A stretch of DNA of 32,793 nt from positions 1 through 32,793 of the forward strand of contig JAMPFF010000033.1 of NCBI GenBank assembly GCA_023664605.1, given 5' to 3'. The position numbers and the translations under genes were made by a program. Positions within the stretch are counted from its first letter, which is position 1; each line of letters opens with the position of its first letter. Below the pieces are notes generated by a model, which was given only the letters and a program-made list of their open reading frames with translations, was not told the DNA's origin and ran no database searches. Of this stretch, positions 30,473-32,793 are shown piece by piece. The DNA comes from Clostridium sp. (GTDB lineage Bacteria; Bacillota; Clostridia; Lachnospirales; Lachnospiraceae).

Positions 30473-31768
30473 TCATAATAATAGAGCGTCTACTTTAATA
30501 ATTCTTCCTCCTATATCCCACCGTTCGCCTATCTTACCATAAATTTCTATCTTATCATAAGGATAGTCCTCATCCGCAACACCGATTGTCTCATAAGTGT
30601 AATCATAAGCGTCGTCTCTATAACCGTAATATGCACGAATCAATCTGTTCCTTTCATCAAATTGATTTTCTTGTGCGACAGATGAATCATACTCACTTAC
30701 ATTATCGGCTTCATCCCGCTCAAAGTATTTGTTCAGCTCTTTTATACAGTTTCCATTATCGTCATATTCATATTCCTTGCCATGTGTTTCAGAATATGTC
30801 ATGGAGAAGCTGCTTACCAAGTAACCCTTTTCATTATATGTATACTCATATGTATATTCTCCAACGATGGGGTCACCGCTAACTCCCTCCACCTTTATCA
30901 AATGTCCGGCATCATCATAAGTAAATTTTTGGTATGTTGTTCCACTACTGCTTTCATAATCAAATCTGGTTATCTTTATCAGATTTCCGGAATCATCATA
31001 TGTATTTTCATAACGCGAATATGGATAATAAGATACATAGGTATCGCATTCGTACCCCTCAAACAGATTAAGTTTTCCCTCCGCATCATATTCGACCGAC
31101 AAAGTCTTATTTCCCATTTCGTCATATTCATATCTGTATTGCTCCGCAACATTTCCATCTGCGTCGAAGAGATACCTCATCTCCCATGACTGTTGTCCGG
31201 AATCGGCATATACGAAACATCTGTCCAAATTACCGTCATCACTATATTCCCGCAGCATCCTGCCTAACAATCTACCCGCCCCGTCATATGTATATTCTGT
31301 CTGCGTGTATAATCTCCTGTATGCTTCTCTCCATTCATCATCGCCATAATGCCAATCGGTTGCCCTGATTAAATTGCCGGCAGAATCATATTCATATTCC
31401 CATATGTGATTACGCATCGTGTTCAGATATCGAAGCATATGCCCTTCTTTATCATACTCATATTGTTCGCTGACTATACCACTCTGCGTTTTTACTGATG
31501 CTAAAAGCGCCGTATTGTCCGTTAAGGGCATTCCCGCTGCATTTAATGTTTCAGAATCACTTTCCGGCGTTTCTTCATCCATAATCTCTATTATTGCTTC
31601 GTCCGTTGTTGCTTCATCCATAATCTCTATTGTTGCTTCGTCCGGCGTTTCCAAAGCTGTATTATTCTCATTGTCCGGCAAGGCTTCCGGTTCTTTTTCT
31701 CCACAGCCTGTGAACATTCCCAAAACCATACAGAGACATAATATGATATAAGTTGACTTTGCTTTCAT
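30473..31768 (-). CDS. Lipoprotein with RHS-type YD repeats
   Basis: A 431-residue lipoprotein. The signal peptide ends LGMFTGC, with Cys22 as anchor. Residues of about 25-75 are an acidic linker containing a 13-residue duplication (EATIEIMDEATTD, EAIIEIMDEETPE). From about 110 to 400 there are repeated YD-type units (YDSAGNLIRATDW, YDGAGRLLGRML, YDDSGNLIKITRFDY, YDDAGHLIKVEG, YDDNGNCIKEL), which would form an RHS-like beta structure. No core protease motif or C-terminal toxin domain is present, so this is not a full RHS toxin. The ATG at 31768 follows GAGAGG. The partner or ligand is unknown. Confidence 0.72.
   Translation of the reverse strand: MKAKSTYIILCLCMVLGMFTGCGEKEPEALPDNENNTALETPDEATIEIMDEATTDEAIIEIMDEETPESDSETLNAAGMPLTDNTALLASVKTQSGIVSEQYEYDKEGHMLRYLNTMRNHIWEYEYDSAGNLIRATDWHYGDDEWREAYRRLYTQTEYTYDGAGRLLGRMLREYSDDGNLDRCFVYADSGQQSWEMRYLFDADGNVAEQYRYEYDEMGNKTLSVEYDAEGKLNLFEGYECDTYVSYYPYSRYENTYDDSGNLIKITRFDYESSSGTTYQKFTYDDAGHLIKVEGVSGDPIVGEYTYEYTYNEKGYLVSSFSMTYSETHGKEYEYDDNGNCIKELNKYFERDEADNVSEYDSSVAQENQFDERNRLIRAYYGYRDDAYDYTYETIGVADEDYPYDKIEIYGKIGERWDIGGRIIKVDALLL
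31573..31644 (-). repeat. In-frame 39-base tandem duplication in the lipoprotein linker
   Basis: Two 33-base units (31573-31605 and 31612-31644) differ at one position and are offset by 39 bases, a whole number of codons. They encode the repeated acidic EA-I-EIMDE segment. Confidence 0.8.
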
Positions 31769-31793
31769 ATATTATTTTCCTCTCTGCTTTTTA

Positions 31794-32321
31794 CTACTTT
31801 CCAAGCGCCTGAAAAGAAGCGCTGACCGCATAGGCAACGTCTTTATCACTCATAATGAACAATATCAAATCCCCTATGTTTTCCACCAGAACGGTCTCTG
31901 CGCTGGTGCAGACCCACTTATTGACGTCGGCATTCGCCTTTAACTGCTCTTTTACCGTATCGACATCTTCCGGCTCCACCCGCAGCAGCACGCACTGATA
32001 AGGAATCGAAGATATCATTGGCACGGAATAAAGCCCCTCCGTATAAGGGATGTCCGCCACACCCAAAAGCGCCTGTTCATTTTCCGCTGTCAGGGTATCA
32101 TAGACATAGTTCTGCATCGCCTCTTTCGTTTCGGCGTCCAGATTATCCAGCCCGGCATAGATTTGCGTGATAATATCCGGCAGTTCGCCCTCTATCACAG
32201 TTGTCTGCGCACTATCCGCATCCGTCTTTCCGCACGCACTGCAAAACATGGCGGCAGACATACATAATAATAAAATAACACTTATTATTCTTCGGTTCTT
32301 TTTCAGCATATTATCTGTCAT
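31794..32321 (-). CDS. Putative lipoprotein, DUF4358-like
   Basis: A 175-residue protein. The signal peptide has a basic start (KKNRR), a hydrophobic core (IISVILLLCMSAAMF) and a likely lipidated Cys30 in CSAC; the Cys at -3 is unusual for a lipobox. The rest (LPDIITQIYAGL, SVPMISSIPYQCVLLRVEPEDVDTVKEQLKANAD, GDLILFIMSD) fits the pattern of small DUF4358 lipoproteins of Clostridia. The ATG at 32321 follows AAGGAGG. The function is unknown. It is adjacent to the YD-repeat lipoprotein on the same strand, 25 bases upstream of it, so co-expression is likely. Confidence 0.6.
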   Translation of the reverse strand: MTDNMLKKNRRIISVILLLCMSAAMFCSACGKTDADSAQTTVIEGELPDIITQIYAGLDNLDAETKEAMQNYVYDTLTAENEQALLGVADIPYTEGLYSVPMISSIPYQCVLLRVEPEDVDTVKEQLKANADVNKWVCTSAETVLVENIGDLILFIMSDKDVAYAVSASFQALGK

Positions 32322-32347
32322 AAACTATCCTCCTTAAATTTAATACT

Positions 32348-32793
32348 CTATAAGCACAATTCATATTGATACTCTAAACTATCTTCCGTGGCAGACCTGT
32401 TTCTTCGTCCACCCCACTCACCGGTCCGGCTCATGCCAAGTTTTTCCATAACCTTATAGGAAGCCGCATTCTCAGTATCACAATGCGCCAGAAAACGGTT
32501 TATTTTTATTTCTGTTTTTACATAATCAATCAGCGCTTTCGCCGCTTCATAAGCAAATCCATTTCCCCAATAATTCTTATTGATAATCCAGCCAAGTTCG
32601 CCCGTATCATTTTCAAAATACACACTGACAGCGCCAATATGGATATCATGATATATAATTGCAAATTCTAAAAATGTCGGTTTTTCCTTTTTCCATTCAT
32701 CCTCAACATTTGTCAAAAATTCTTCTGCCTCTTCCACCGTTTCATCCGGCAAATGGCACATATATTTTGTATTTTCGTAATCCATCGCATATT
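32348..32793 (-). CDS. GNAT acetyltransferase, RimJ/RimL type, 5' end cut by the window
   Basis: At least 145 residues. The acetyl-CoA binding region is INKNYWGNGFAYEAAKALIDY, followed by INRFLAHCDTENAASYKVMEKLGM, which is the RimJ/RimL pattern. The visible ATG at 32785 has no ribosome binding site, and the first residues (DYENTKYMCHLPDET) look like an internal segment after the usual first strand, so the true start lies beyond base 32793. Substrates of this family include ribosomal protein N-termini, antibiotics and small amines; the substrate here cannot be told. Confidence 0.75.
   Translation of the reverse strand, partial: YAMDYENTKYMCHLPDETVEEAEEFLTNVEDEWKKEKPTFLEFAIIYHDIHIGAVSVYFENDTGELGWIINKNYWGNGFAYEAAKALIDYVKTEIKINRFLAHCDTENAASYKVMEKLGMSRTGEWGGRRNRSATEDSLEYQYELCL

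Overview
The window looks like a chromosome segment of a spore-forming anaerobic Firmicute, most likely Lachnospiraceae. The grounds are a class III anaerobic ribonucleotide reductase, spoIVA, a SpoVAF/GerA-type germination gene, Gram-positive lipoproteins and an exosortase-G (XrtG) locus. No species call is possible from this alone. No rRNA, tRNA, CRISPR array or insertion sequence was seen, and no stretch over about 300 bases lacks a gene.

Bases 1 to about 5760 are AT-rich and are the right end of a prophage or phage-derived element. They hold tail genes and what reads as a site-specific DNA inversion system (shufflon). A short tail protein (1413-2006) has a constant N-terminus followed by a variable C-terminus. 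Three silent alternative C-termini lie downstream (2013-2437 minus, 4485-4861 plus, 4863-5218 minus). All four share the 14-base core TAAATAATCAATTA in the same codon phase, so each exchange would give an in-frame Leu-Asn-Asn-Gln-Leu junction. A complete tyrosine recombinase (3410-4423) and a tail-associated gene (2578-3321) sit inside the invertible array. The phage DNA ends within the 3' part of a spoVAF-like gene (5704-6912), whose C-terminus is missing.

From about 5760 to 18405 the GC content is higher and all genes are on the minus strand. They comprise dut, nrdG and nrdD (with a sigma-A promoter and two NrdR-like boxes), then an apparent operon punA, cdd, mtaD, a membrane-anchored MutS-like ATPase, rnhA, a small membrane protein and a WYL regulator, and then spoIVA with a good sigma-E -10 element.

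Bases 18462-25313 (minus) form a tightly overlapping operon: a PTPS_related-type multi-membrane protein, a secreted protein ending in a Firmicu-CTERM-like sorting signal, a degenerate QueD-like protein, exosortase XrtG, a family 2 glycosyltransferase and a second degenerate QueD-like protein. Its likely role is to sort one dedicated surface protein and perhaps modify it. The function of this system class is, to my knowledge, experimentally open.

Bases 25429-32793 hold a lactonase-family beta-propeller gene, then potABCD (spermidine/putrescine ABC importer) on the plus strand transcribed divergently from it. Two lipoprotein genes, one with RHS-type YD repeats, and a GNAT acetyltransferase cut by the window edge follow on the minus strand.
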